Assembly: GCA_018882625.1 (NCBI GenBank)
Contig: VERO01000149.1
Coordinates: 1-6,081 of the forward strand
Direction: 5' to 3'
DNA from: Phycisphaerales bacterium
Lineage (GTDB): Bacteria > Planctomycetota > Phycisphaerae > Phycisphaerales > SM1A02
Length of the DNA: 6,081 nucleotides
The position numbers and the translations under genes are program-made. Shown one piece after another: positions 1 through 6,081 of the stretch. Below the pieces are notes generated by a model. That model did no database searches. It was not told where the DNA came from and saw only the letters and a program-made list of their open reading frames with translations. How positions within the stretch are numbered: the stretch's first letter is position 1; the number at the start of each line of letters is the position of its first letter.

Positions 1-1
1 C

Positions 2-1006
2 TACTGGATGACCGGGCCCGACGGCACAGGCCGAGGCGTCGACCTCTACGTGGGCGGCGCCGAGCACGCCGTGCTGCACCTGCTCTATGCGCGCTTCTGG
101 CACAAGATGCTCTACGACCTCGGCGAGGTCAGCACACCGGAGCCCTTCGCCAAGCTCTTCCACCAGGGGCTGATCACGAGCCACGCCTACCAGCGCGCGG
201 ACCGCACGCTGGTGGCGGTGGACCAGGTCGAGGAGCGCGACGGGGCGTTCTTCGAGAAGGGCGGCGCTGAGGTGACCCCAGTCGTCGCCAAGATGAGCAA
301 GAGCCTGCGCAACGTCATCAATCCCGATGACGTCATCGCGGAGTACGGCGCCGACACGTTCCGGCTCTACGAGATGTACATGGGCCCGCTCGAGGCCAGC
401 AAGCCCTGGAACACGCGCGACATCGCCGGCGTGTTCCGGTTCCTGCAGCGCACGTGGCGGCTCGCGATCGACGAGCGCACCGGCGACGTGCTGCTCGCGC
501 GCGCCGCGGACCCGGCCGTGGAGCGCCTCCTGCACCGCACCATCCGCAAGGTGGGCCAGGACATCGAGCGCATGGCCTTCAATACGGCGATCGCCGCGAT
601 GATCGAGCTCGTGAACGCCGCGACCCGCCCCACGCAGATGAGCGATCCCGCCGATGGCGGCCTCGAGCGCTCGCAGATGGAGCGGTTCCTGCGCATCCTG
701 GCGCCCTTTGCGCCGCACATGGCTGAGGAGCTGTGGGACCGGCTCGGCTGGCGCGCCTCGCGCGGCAGCGTGTCGGCGCAGGCGTGGCCATCGTTCGATC
801 CCGCGATGCTCGAGGACGACGAGGTCGAGATGCCCGTGCAGATCATGGGCAAGCTGCGCGCGCGCGTGCGGGTGCCGGCGGGCGCCGACGCCGCCGCGAT
901 CGAGGCGATCGTGCTTGCGTCAGCGGAGGTGCAGCATCATCTCGGCGGCAAGGCGCCGCGCAAGGTGATCGTCGTGCCCAAGCGGATGGTCAACCTCGTG
1001 GTGTGA
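2..1006 (+). CDS. leuS: Leucyl-tRNA synthetase, C-terminal part (5' end outside the window)
   Basis: Class I aminoacyl-tRNA synthetase that charges tRNA-Leu with leucine using ATP in the cytoplasm. The frame is open from base 2 (Tyr-Trp-Met...), so the ATG at 8 is internal, not a start. About 334 codons are present, against a usual LeuRS length of roughly 820-950 residues; the N-terminal Rossmann half with the HIGH motif and the CP1 editing domain lie to the left. Seen here, numbered from the Met at base 8: the catalytic block YVGGAEHAVLHLLYARFW (residues 14-31), the KMSKS loop (95-99, bases 290-304) followed by LRNVINPDD, the helical anticodon-binding domain (about 150-270), and the LeuRS-specific C-terminal domain (about 272-332) ending in VIVVPKRMVNLVV, the expected family terminus. 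Stop TGA is at 1004-1006. No frameshift or missing key residue is visible. It converges on the protease gene across a 90-base gap. Identification is firm. Confidence 0.97.
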   Translation, partial: YWMTGPDGTGRGVDLYVGGAEHAVLHLLYARFWHKMLYDLGEVSTPEPFAKLFHQGLITSHAYQRADRTLVAVDQVEERDGAFFEKGGAEVTPVVAKMSKSLRNVINPDDVIAEYGADTFRLYEMYMGPLEASKPWNTRDIAGVFRFLQRTWRLAIDERTGDVLLARAADPAVERLLHRTIRKVGQDIERMAFNTAIAAMIELVNAATRPTQMSDPADGGLERSQMERFLRILAPFAPHMAEELWDRLGWRASRGSVSAQAWPSFDPAMLEDDEVEMPVQIMGKLRARVRVPAGADAAAIEAIVLASAEVQHHLGGKAPRKVIVVPKRMVNLVV

Positions 1007-1010
1007 GTGC

Positions 1011-1055
1011 CGCTGCGGCGAAACGCAGCGCGGCGGCCCAGAGGGACCGCCGCGC
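1011..1055. terminator. Overlapping GC hairpins between convergent genes, candidate bidirectional terminator
   Basis: Two inverted repeats begin 5 bases after the leuS stop. Hairpin A pairs cgctgcg (1011-1017) with cgcagcg (1024-1030) around a 6-base loop. Hairpin B pairs gcgcggcgg (1028-1036) with ccgccgcgc (1047-1055), a perfect 9-bp GC stem; inside it ccc (1037-1039) can pair with ggg (1043-1045) across a triloop with one bulged A. A and B share bases 1028-1030, so they cannot both form fully. There is no real T-tract after B on the plus strand and only TTT after it on the minus strand, so this is not a classic intrinsic terminator. Terminator function is inferred mainly from its place between two convergent stops. 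Confidence 0.5.
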
Positions 1056-1072
1056 GCGTGCGTGCTGAGATG

Positions 1073-1088
1073 GACCCGGATCCGGGTC
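1073..1088. repeat. Perfect 16-bp palindrome downstream of the metalloprotease stop
   Basis: gacccggatccgggtc is its own reverse complement over all 16 bases. It starts 8 bases past the protease stop codon on the minus strand, and an additional 6-bp palindrome (ggcgcc, 1091-1096) lies between. With no spacer the arms would form only a tight hairpin in RNA, with a few central bases unpaired. It could be an accessory termination or 3'-end stability element for the protease mRNA, or a dimeric protein-binding site. The sequence does not decide between these. Confidence 0.55.
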
Positions 1089-1096
1089 GCGGCGCC

Positions 1097-4000
1097 TCAG
1101 TGCGATGCGCCGCTGTCGTCGGGTGCCGGTGCGGGGACCGGCGCCGGCGGCGGCACGGGCTGGCCGAGGAAGATCCTCATGCCGCCGCCGCCCGCCTGGC
1201 GTGCGGGGTTGAACATGTAGTTCGCGTCGAGGGCCTTGGTCACGCGGAGCTTCGTCTCCGCGAGGTGCGCCTTCGTGTAGCTGTCCATCGATCCGCTGCG
1301 GCCCATCGCCGCATCGATGTCGGCCAGAAGCTGGTTGAGCTGCGCGCGCGCGAGCGTCGCGGCCGGCGCGGCGGCAGGTCCGCGGAAGCCTCCGGGAAGC
1401 ATGATCTCGATCGTGCGGTCGGTCCACTCGCGCTGCAGGTTGCGGCGCAGGCTCGAGATCATCGGGTTCCGGTCGCTGAAGGAGCCTGACGGCGGCACCA
1501 GCAGCTCGCTCCACACGGCGCGCTGCACCGTGCCCATCACCTCGGGCAGCGTGAGCGCGTCCTTGTCGCGCGCGGTCATGACCTCGTTGTCGTAGACGCG
1601 CGCGAGGGTGTCCGGGTTCATGAGCCGGGTGAGCGCCATCGACTGCACCGAGAGGATGCGGTCGTGCACTGGCCATGCCGGCGGCGCCATGATGTCGCGC
1701 ATGCCGCCCTGGTCCATCCAGCGGCCCACGCCGAGCTGCTGCACGATCTCCGGGGAGAGGCCGAAGGCATCGTCGCGGAATGCGAGATCCGTCACGAGCT
1801 GCAGCGCGCGGCGGCTGGTCGCGGGATCCACCGGACGCACGGCCGGCGGCGCATCGGGATCGCCCTTCTTGGCGCGGCTCGTGTAGGCGCCGCCCACCCA
1901 GTCGGCGGCGATCATCGTCGCCTGCGCGTGGCGCGCGAGCAGCGTCTCGAAGAGCCTGCGCGCGCGCGCCCAGCTCTCGCCGTCCTTCACGAGGTCGCTG
2001 GTGATGCGCGGACGGAGCTTGGCGACAAGCCTCATCTGGCTCTGCGCGTAGTCGAGCGGGTCCTTCGAGTGGTCGAAGCGCCGCGCGGTCGGGTCCGGAC
2101 CTCCCGTGTCCTCGTCGGTGGCGTAGATGTACTCCGGCTTGGTGTTCTGCGCGAGCAGCGACTTGAGGTCGGAGTCGGGGCCGTAGCCGTAGGCGATCAC
2201 CCACATGTCGTAGGGCCCGATGTCGGACATGCCCCAGTGGCCCTGGATCGGGCCGTCGCCGGTGTTGATGTTCACGGGCAGGTAGTCCATCACCGTGGTG
2301 GCGACAAGCGGACGGTTCTCCGCGTTGAGCTCCGCCATCGTGCGGTACGTCGAGCCCTTGAAGTTGTGGCGCAGGCCGAGCGTATGGCCGCACTCGTGCA
2401 TGATCACGTCCTTGATGAGCGCGCCCACGAACTGCTCGGGAAGGCCGTCGATGTAGCCCGCCCGGTTGGGGTTCTCGTCACGCGCTGCCTTGGCGGTGCG
2501 CGGGGCATCTGGCTTCGCGCCGTCCTGCGCGGCCGCAGCCTCCCGCTTCTTGCGGTCTTCCTCGGTCTCGCCGGAGTTCGCGGCCTCCTCGGCAGCGGCA
2601 GCCTGGGCCGCGGCCGCAAGCTCCTTCCGCAGCGCCATCTCGATGATCTCGGGCGCCAGGCGCGCGATCGCGAGATCAATCGTCTTCGCGCGTCCGTTGT
2701 GGCAGTAGCCGTTGAGCTGCGAGAGGCGACCGGTCAGGCCGTCGCCCGGCTCGGAGCCGAGCAGGTTGGGGCCGTGGTCGTGGCCGCAGTCGAGCGCGTG
2801 CTTCATCTGCAGCTCGCGCTGGTACTCCTGCGCCACGAGCTGCGCGGCGATCTCGCGGCGCGCGGGATCGATGAGCCGGATGCGCGGATCCCACTGGGGG
2901 TGCTCGGCGAGCCACGCCTGCGTGTCGGGACCCATGCCCTGCGAGACGAAGTCAGGCAGCAGGTCCCAGGTGCGCGCGTAGCTCGACACGAATCCCTCGT
3001 CCATCACGATGTCGGCATCGAGGATCTGCCCAGTCTGCGGATGCACGCGCGACGGACCGATCGCGTAGCCCATGTTGCCGTTGGTCCAGAGCACGAAGTT
3101 GTAGCGCGCGTCCTCGGGGTCCTTGTCCATGTGCGCACCCGTCCGCGCATCCTGCTGGTAGACCTGGATCGCGCCATCGATGCCGATCTTCTCGAAGGCC
3201 TTGTTCCATGCGAGGATGCCGTCGCGCACGTACCGGCGGTATCGGATCGGCACCGTGTGCTCCACGTAGAAGACGATGGGCTCCTTGGGCGGGCTCAGCT
3301 GCAGCGCCGCATCCGCCTTCTCGACCTTCCAGCGGTTGATGTAGCGCACGAAGGGATCCTCCTTCGCGGGCTGCCCCACGTCCTGGTAGGTGGTCGTGAA
3401 GTAGCCGACGCGCTCATCCGCGAGTCGCGGCTTGTAGCCGGTGTCGCGGGGGATCTCCGCGATCGAGTACGCGATCGTGGCGAAGCGGCCGCCCGCGATC
3501 GGCATCTGGAAGCTCAGCTCGACGTTGCGCGGGAATCCCTTGGCCTTCGAGACCTCCATCAGGCTCGGGTCCATGCCGCCGACGCGTCCGCCGAAGAAGG
3601 TCGGCGCGCCCTTGCCGAACACGTCAGTGAGGTTGACGATGTAGCCGCCGCCTGGCCCGACGCCGACGATCGGCGCCTTGAAGAGCACGCGGTCCGTGAA
3701 GACCCTATCGCGGCCGCGCTTGCTCTCCTCGTCGCCAGAGGTCCGCACCGCGAAGTTGGGCTCGATGAAGGCGAGCTGCTTGCCGAAGCGCTTGAACGAC
3801 CCGTACTGGTCGCCGAACTGCACGCCCGCCTCGTTGATGCCGCCCGAGACGGTGTAGGCGAGGAAGAGAAGCTTCTTCTCGATGTCGCGCGGAAGCTCCG
3901 CGAAGAGGTCGGGTGTGGACTTGTCGCGCCAGAGGCGGAAGAGGCCATTGACGCCGTCGAGGTTGGAGATGACCTCCACGTGCCGCGGGCCAGGCTCCCA

Positions 4001-4183
4001 CTTGGGAAGCTCGTCGCTCTTGCCTTGTGGCGCGGCGGGCGGCGCGCCGTCCTGCGCCAGCGCGGCCAGCGATCCGCTTGCGGCCACCACCGCTGCGGCG
4101 GCGAGCATGGTCAGGGGACGGGCGAGGAACCCGGGTCGGACGTGGGAGTCGGACCGGCGGGACGCGAGGCTCATGGGCACCAT
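1097..4183 (-). CDS. Secreted zinc-dependent metalloprotease, DUF5117/DUF4953 type
   Basis: Predicted exported zinc endopeptidase of 1,028 residues; substrate unknown. Numbering is from the ATG at 4181-4183. Residues 1-43 look like a signal peptide: Arg-containing n-region, Ala/Val/Leu core (26-42), cleavage after ALA-43; no lipobox Cys. Residues about 70-280 resemble DUF5117. From about 305 the DUF4953-like catalytic part begins, with the family-like AWNKAFEKIG near 325-334. The active site is HECGHTLGLRHNF (596-608, bases 2360-2398): zinc ligands His596, His600, His606 and catalytic Glu597. The Met-turn VMDYLP (Met632) and SDIGPYDMW follow. Two oddities precede it: a Cys/His cluster (His462-Cys466-His468-His470) and an Ala/Glu/Lys-rich linker (522-570). 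The tail is Pro/Ala-rich. Other possible starts are ATG 4172-4174 and GTG 4247-4249; the ATGs give a sensible signal peptide, while the GTG adds 22 unconvincing residues. Family and catalytic residues are clear; the biological role is not. Confidence 0.93.
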   Translation of the reverse strand: MVPMSLASRRSDSHVRPGFLARPLTMLAAAAVVAASGSLAALAQDGAPPAAPQGKSDELPKWEPGPRHVEVISNLDGVNGLFRLWRDKSTPDLFAELPRDIEKKLLFLAYTVSGGINEAGVQFGDQYGSFKRFGKQLAFIEPNFAVRTSGDEESKRGRDRVFTDRVLFKAPIVGVGPGGGYIVNLTDVFGKGAPTFFGGRVGGMDPSLMEVSKAKGFPRNVELSFQMPIAGGRFATIAYSIAEIPRDTGYKPRLADERVGYFTTTYQDVGQPAKEDPFVRYINRWKVEKADAALQLSPPKEPIVFYVEHTVPIRYRRYVRDGILAWNKAFEKIGIDGAIQVYQQDARTGAHMDKDPEDARYNFVLWTNGNMGYAIGPSRVHPQTGQILDADIVMDEGFVSSYARTWDLLPDFVSQGMGPDTQAWLAEHPQWDPRIRLIDPARREIAAQLVAQEYQRELQMKHALDCGHDHGPNLLGSEPGDGLTGRLSQLNGYCHNGRAKTIDLAIARLAPEIIEMALRKELAAAAQAAAAEEAANSGETEEDRKKREAAAAQDGAKPDAPRTAKAARDENPNRAGYIDGLPEQFVGALIKDVIMHECGHTLGLRHNFKGSTYRTMAELNAENRPLVATTVMDYLPVNINTGDGPIQGHWGMSDIGPYDMWVIAYGYGPDSDLKSLLAQNTKPEYIYATDEDTGGPDPTARRFDHSKDPLDYAQSQMRLVAKLRPRITSDLVKDGESWARARRLFETLLARHAQATMIAADWVGGAYTSRAKKGDPDAPPAVRPVDPATSRRALQLVTDLAFRDDAFGLSPEIVQQLGVGRWMDQGGMRDIMAPPAWPVHDRILSVQSMALTRLMNPDTLARVYDNEVMTARDKDALTLPEVMGTVQRAVWSELLVPPSGSFSDRNPMISSLRRNLQREWTDRTIEIMLPGGFRGPAAAPAATLARAQLNQLLADIDAAMGRSGSMDSYTKAHLAETKLRVTKALDANYMFNPARQAGGGGMRIFLGQPVPPPAPVPAPAPDDSGASH

Positions 4184-4189
4184 GACCGA

Positions 4190-4219
4190 AGGATAGTCCC
4201 GCGACGCCCCAATCCCCAA
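4190..4219 (-). promoter_or_regulatory. Weak sigma70-like promoter candidate before the metalloprotease
   Basis: Read on the minus strand, TTGGGG (4219-4214) and TATCCT (4195-4190) are separated by 18 bases, matching 3 of 6 and 4 of 6 consensus positions. A start point about 6-7 bases past the -10 would fall on or next to the ATG at 4183, implying a leaderless or very short-leader mRNA; this agrees with the absence of a Shine-Dalgarno site there. The matches are weak enough to be chance in GC-rich DNA, and the protease could instead be transcribed from the upstream membrane-protein gene. Confidence 0.2.
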
Positions 4220-4249
4220 TCCTGACGGGACTTGGCGCCTGATCCGCAC

Positions 4250-5020
4250 CTAGGCCACGAGCGCTGCCCCTGCCCACACCAGCGTGAGCAGCCCGACGCC
4301 GTTGAGCGCCACATGCAGCGCCACCGGCAGCGCGCGCCCGCGCACCGCACCATCCGCAGCATGCGCGCCCAGAGCCTGCCAGAGCAGGAATCCCTGCCAC
4401 AGGCATGCAAGCGCCGCAAGCGCTGCCCGTCCGATCCATACCGCAAGCGGCAGCGCACCTGGCGGCACGAGCATGGCCACCGCGAAGACGCCCACGCTCA
4501 GCGCGATCCAGGCTGCCGCGTGGCCGGCCACGATCCGGCTGCATGCCACCGTCGCCGCCGCGGCCGCGCGCCGCGCACGATCCGGGTCCTGCCGCGTCTC
4601 GGCGCTCCACGCCGCCGGAATCGACACGAAGCGCATCAGCAGGATGCCGACTCCGACCGATGCCGCAGCGGCGAGGCAGCGGGCGATGTTGAGGGGAGCG
4701 GTCCTGTACGGTCCCACCATCACGAGCCCGGCCGGCACCGAGGCAACTTGGTGGCCGGGACCTACGCCCGCGCCGAACTCCATGGTCGTGACGCGGGCCG
4801 TCGGCAGCGAAGAGAGGTACTGGTACGCCGGACCCTGCGCTGACTGGACCCTCAGCAGGCCTCCGAACCACAGGAAGAGCGCCAGGACGGAGCATGACGC
4901 CACCGCCCACGCAACGAGGGAACCTGTGCCTGTGCCTGGCGCGCCCGGATCGATGGATCTCCACCACCCTCGGGGCGCGGGCCGGAGCATCAGGATCGCT
5001 GCGAAGGGGCGCCTTGGCAT
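4250..5020 (-). CDS. Uncharacterised multi-pass membrane protein
   Basis: I do not recognise this family. From the ATG at 5018-5020 it encodes 256 residues. An Arg-containing N-terminus (1-33) is followed by five likely membrane helices at about 34-56, 112-135, 166-186, 189-215 and 231-254; the last ends at the C-terminus. A loop of about 55 residues between helices 1 and 2 (57-111) and an Arg/Ala-rich segment between helices 2 and 3 (about 136-163) are the main soluble parts. No catalytic or nucleotide-binding motif is visible. The open frame extends to 5218, but that part is Pro/Arg/Ser-rich and would overlap the divergent gene, so the 5020 start is preferred; an ATG at 4990 is also possible. 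No good ribosome-binding site is seen. Stop TAG (4252-4250) lies 66 bases before the protease ATG on the same strand, so the two may be co-transcribed. Hydrophobic periodicity makes a real gene likely; function is open. Confidence 0.75.
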   Translation of the reverse strand: MPRRPFAAILMLRPAPRGWWRSIDPGAPGTGTGSLVAWAVASCSVLALFLWFGGLLRVQSAQGPAYQYLSSLPTARVTTMEFGAGVGPGHQVASVPAGLVMVGPYRTAPLNIARCLAAAASVGVGILLMRFVSIPAAWSAETRQDPDRARRAAAAATVACSRIVAGHAAAWIALSVGVFAVAMLVPPGALPLAVWIGRAALAALACLWQGFLLWQALGAHAADGAVRGRALPVALHVALNGVGLLTLVWAGAALVA

Positions 5021-5055
5021 GGTGTGCACGCGAAAGGGAAGATAGGGTAGGGGGG
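5021..5055. promoter_or_regulatory. Short divergent intergenic gap
   Basis: Only 35 bases separate the two divergent start codons, so each promoter must lie at least partly inside the opposite gene. On the plus strand the right half (5031-5055) is a purine-rich run containing agggaag, gatagggtag and a G6 stretch abutting the ATG; this could serve as a poorly spaced ribosome-binding region for the plus-strand gene. On the minus strand the same run gives pyrimidine-rich ctaccctatctt, of which TATCTT is a faint -10 resemblance. No convincing -35/-10 pair was found on either strand. Confidence 0.3.
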
Positions 5056-6081
5056 ATGGCCGACGAACCGGAACAGAGCGACCCGGGCAACCCGTGGGGG
5101 CTGGAGCCGCAGGAGAGCGGATTTGTCGCGTTCTGGCCGCACGCGGAGCCGCCCACGATGGAGGAGGTGACTGGCGCGATGGCCACGTGGGTCGGTGAGG
5201 CGACGCCTGCCGCGCCATCGGGCGAGTCGCCGCCAGAGGGCGAGGATGCAGACGAGCCGGACGACGAGGACGGCGAGGACCGATTCAGGATCCAGCAGCT
5301 CGAGCCTGATGGCGACGCCAACTGGTGCTGCGCAGTGCACGTTCCCGGCATCACCCAAGCGCTCGTCGTGTGGTGCGAGCCTGCGCGCGCGCTTTCGGAG
5401 CCGGAACGCGCGCAGCTTGGCGACGCGGCCGCCCAATCCCGGTGGGTGATCCGCGTGCAGACGGTGCTGCACGCGCCGGACGCTGCGGAGGACTACTTCA
5501 TGGCGGTGGGCCTGATCGCCGGCAGCCTGCCGGACATCGTCGCGCTGCTCGATGTGGTGACGAGCGAGGTCTTCGACCGCGCGACGCTGGACCGCATGTT
5601 CGTCGCCGAGGGCGCGAAGCCCATGGACCGCGTGCTGTGGAGGCTCGGCCGCTACGAGGCGCTCGCGGATGGCGACTCCTCCACCGTGCTGGTGGGCACG
5701 TGCGGGCTCTCGCGGTGCGGGCTTCCTGAGCTCGAGATGTGCGAGGTGCCCAGGGAGCAGGCTGACGCCGCCGCGGTGCTGCTGCACACCCTCGCCGGGC
5801 TCCTGCTCGAGTCGCCGGCGCCGCCGCCGGGGTTCGAGATCGAGGTGGGCGACGGGATTCGCGTGACTCTCCAGCGGGCCGATGACGTGTCGGTGCACCT
5901 CACCGACGGGTCGCCGGGATCGCGCGCGTGGCGCGATGTCGCGCGCTCGCACGGCCTGGCCGAGTTCGAGCTTCCGCGCGCGGCCGTGTGCGGCACGGAG
6001 CCGCGCGGCGCATACAAGCCCGTGTGGATGTGGCCGCAGGATGCGGTCGATCGCATCGCGTCGGGCACCGCGGTGCGCTTC
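5056..6081 (+). CDS. Acidic soluble protein, possibly DUF4026-like (3' end outside the window)
   Basis: ATG at 5056-5058 opens a frame of 342 codons that reaches the right edge without a stop. The product lacks a signal peptide and membrane helices, so it is probably cytoplasmic. Residues 1-55 are a poorly structured, Pro/Glu-containing head; 57-75 form a strongly acidic linker (Glu/Asp-rich); a folded part begins near RFRIQQLEP (76). Features include adjacent Cys91-Cys92, an AEDYFMAVGLIAGSLPDIVALLD segment split by a conserved-looking Leu/Asp pattern, and CGLSRCGLPELEM (216-228, bases 5701-5739). From memory, the last motif together with the preceding VLWRLG-type strand recalls DUF4026 proteins, whose function is unknown; this is a resemblance, not a demonstrated match. 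Codon-position GC bias and balanced residue use favour this frame, while the opposite-strand frame is Arg/His-rich. The gene diverges from the membrane-protein gene. Coding status is fairly sure; family is tentative. Confidence 0.8.
   Translation, partial: MADEPEQSDPGNPWGLEPQESGFVAFWPHAEPPTMEEVTGAMATWVGEATPAAPSGESPPEGEDADEPDDEDGEDRFRIQQLEPDGDANWCCAVHVPGITQALVVWCEPARALSEPERAQLGDAAAQSRWVIRVQTVLHAPDAAEDYFMAVGLIAGSLPDIVALLDVVTSEVFDRATLDRMFVAEGAKPMDRVLWRLGRYEALADGDSSTVLVGTCGLSRCGLPELEMCEVPREQADAAAVLLHTLAGLLLESPAPPPGFEIEVGDGIRVTLQRADDVSVHLTDGSPGSRAWRDVARSHGLAEFELPRAAVCGTEPRGAYKPVWMWPQDAVDRIASGTAVRF

Noticed and set aside
990..2393. A 467-codon minus-strand frame overlapping the protease
   Set aside because: It lies in another frame of the same strand, with Arg/Pro/Ala-rich composition and no start signal or motif; a shadow of the protease.
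2474..2620. The Ala-rich stretch in the protease as a possible frameshift or assembly error
   Set aside because: The frame stays open and in phase on both sides, with the catalytic motif intact immediately downstream; it reads as a genuine low-complexity linker.
1664..4225. An 853-codon open frame on the plus strand, antisense to the metalloprotease
   Set aside because: Very long, but its product is rich in Arg, Ala, Val, His and Leu without recognisable domains, and the minus strand carries a protein with intact catalytic motifs over the same bases. It is the usual mirror frame of a GC-rich gene.
5021..5218. N-terminal extension of the membrane protein to an ATG at 5218
   Set aside because: The added 66 residues are Pro/Arg/Ser-rich and would overlap the first 163 bases of the divergent gene; they look like antisense shadow rather than protein.
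3705..5354. A 549-codon minus-strand frame spanning protease, membrane protein and right-hand gene
   Set aside because: It crosses three better-supported genes in a different frame and has the Cys/Gly/Arg-rich composition of a shadow.
4990..5952. A 320-codon minus-strand frame opposite the right-hand gene
   Set aside because: Arg/His/Pro-rich with no domains; the plus-strand frame over the same bases has balanced composition and a plausible fold pattern.

Overview
The window is GC-rich bacterial chromosome, gene-dense, with four protein genes and no RNA genes, mobile elements or CRISPR. No lineage-specific marker is complete. The LeuRS style, the large exported HExxHxxGxxH protease and the lack of clear Shine-Dalgarno sites would fit a planctomycete-type organism (for example Phycisphaerae). 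That placement is inference, not shown by the sequence.

Layout from left to right: (1) the 3' third of leucyl-tRNA synthetase (leuS), plus strand, entering from the left edge and ending at 1006. (2) A 90-base convergent intergenic stretch dense in inverted repeats, probably serving as a two-way terminator. (3) A very large minus-strand gene (1097-4183) for a secreted zinc-dependent metalloprotease of the DUF5117/DUF4953 type, with a perfect HExxHxxGxxH motif, a Met-turn, an Ala/Glu/Lys-rich linker just before the active-site helix, and a Cys/His cluster further upstream. (4) A minus-strand gene (4250-5020) for an unrecognised five-helix membrane protein, 66 bases upstream of the protease and possibly co-transcribed with it. 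(5) A 35-base divergent gap. (6) A plus-strand gene starting at 5056 and running open off the right edge (at least 342 codons), a soluble acidic protein that may be DUF4026-like.

leuS is housekeeping and unrelated to its neighbours. The membrane protein and protease share a strand and are close together, so they may form a two-gene envelope unit. The divergent gene at the right is probably cytoplasmic and independently expressed. I see no defence system, secondary-metabolite cluster or mobile island. The most notable content is the protease's insertion and Cys/His cluster, the uncharacterised membrane protein, and the open-ended gene on the right.
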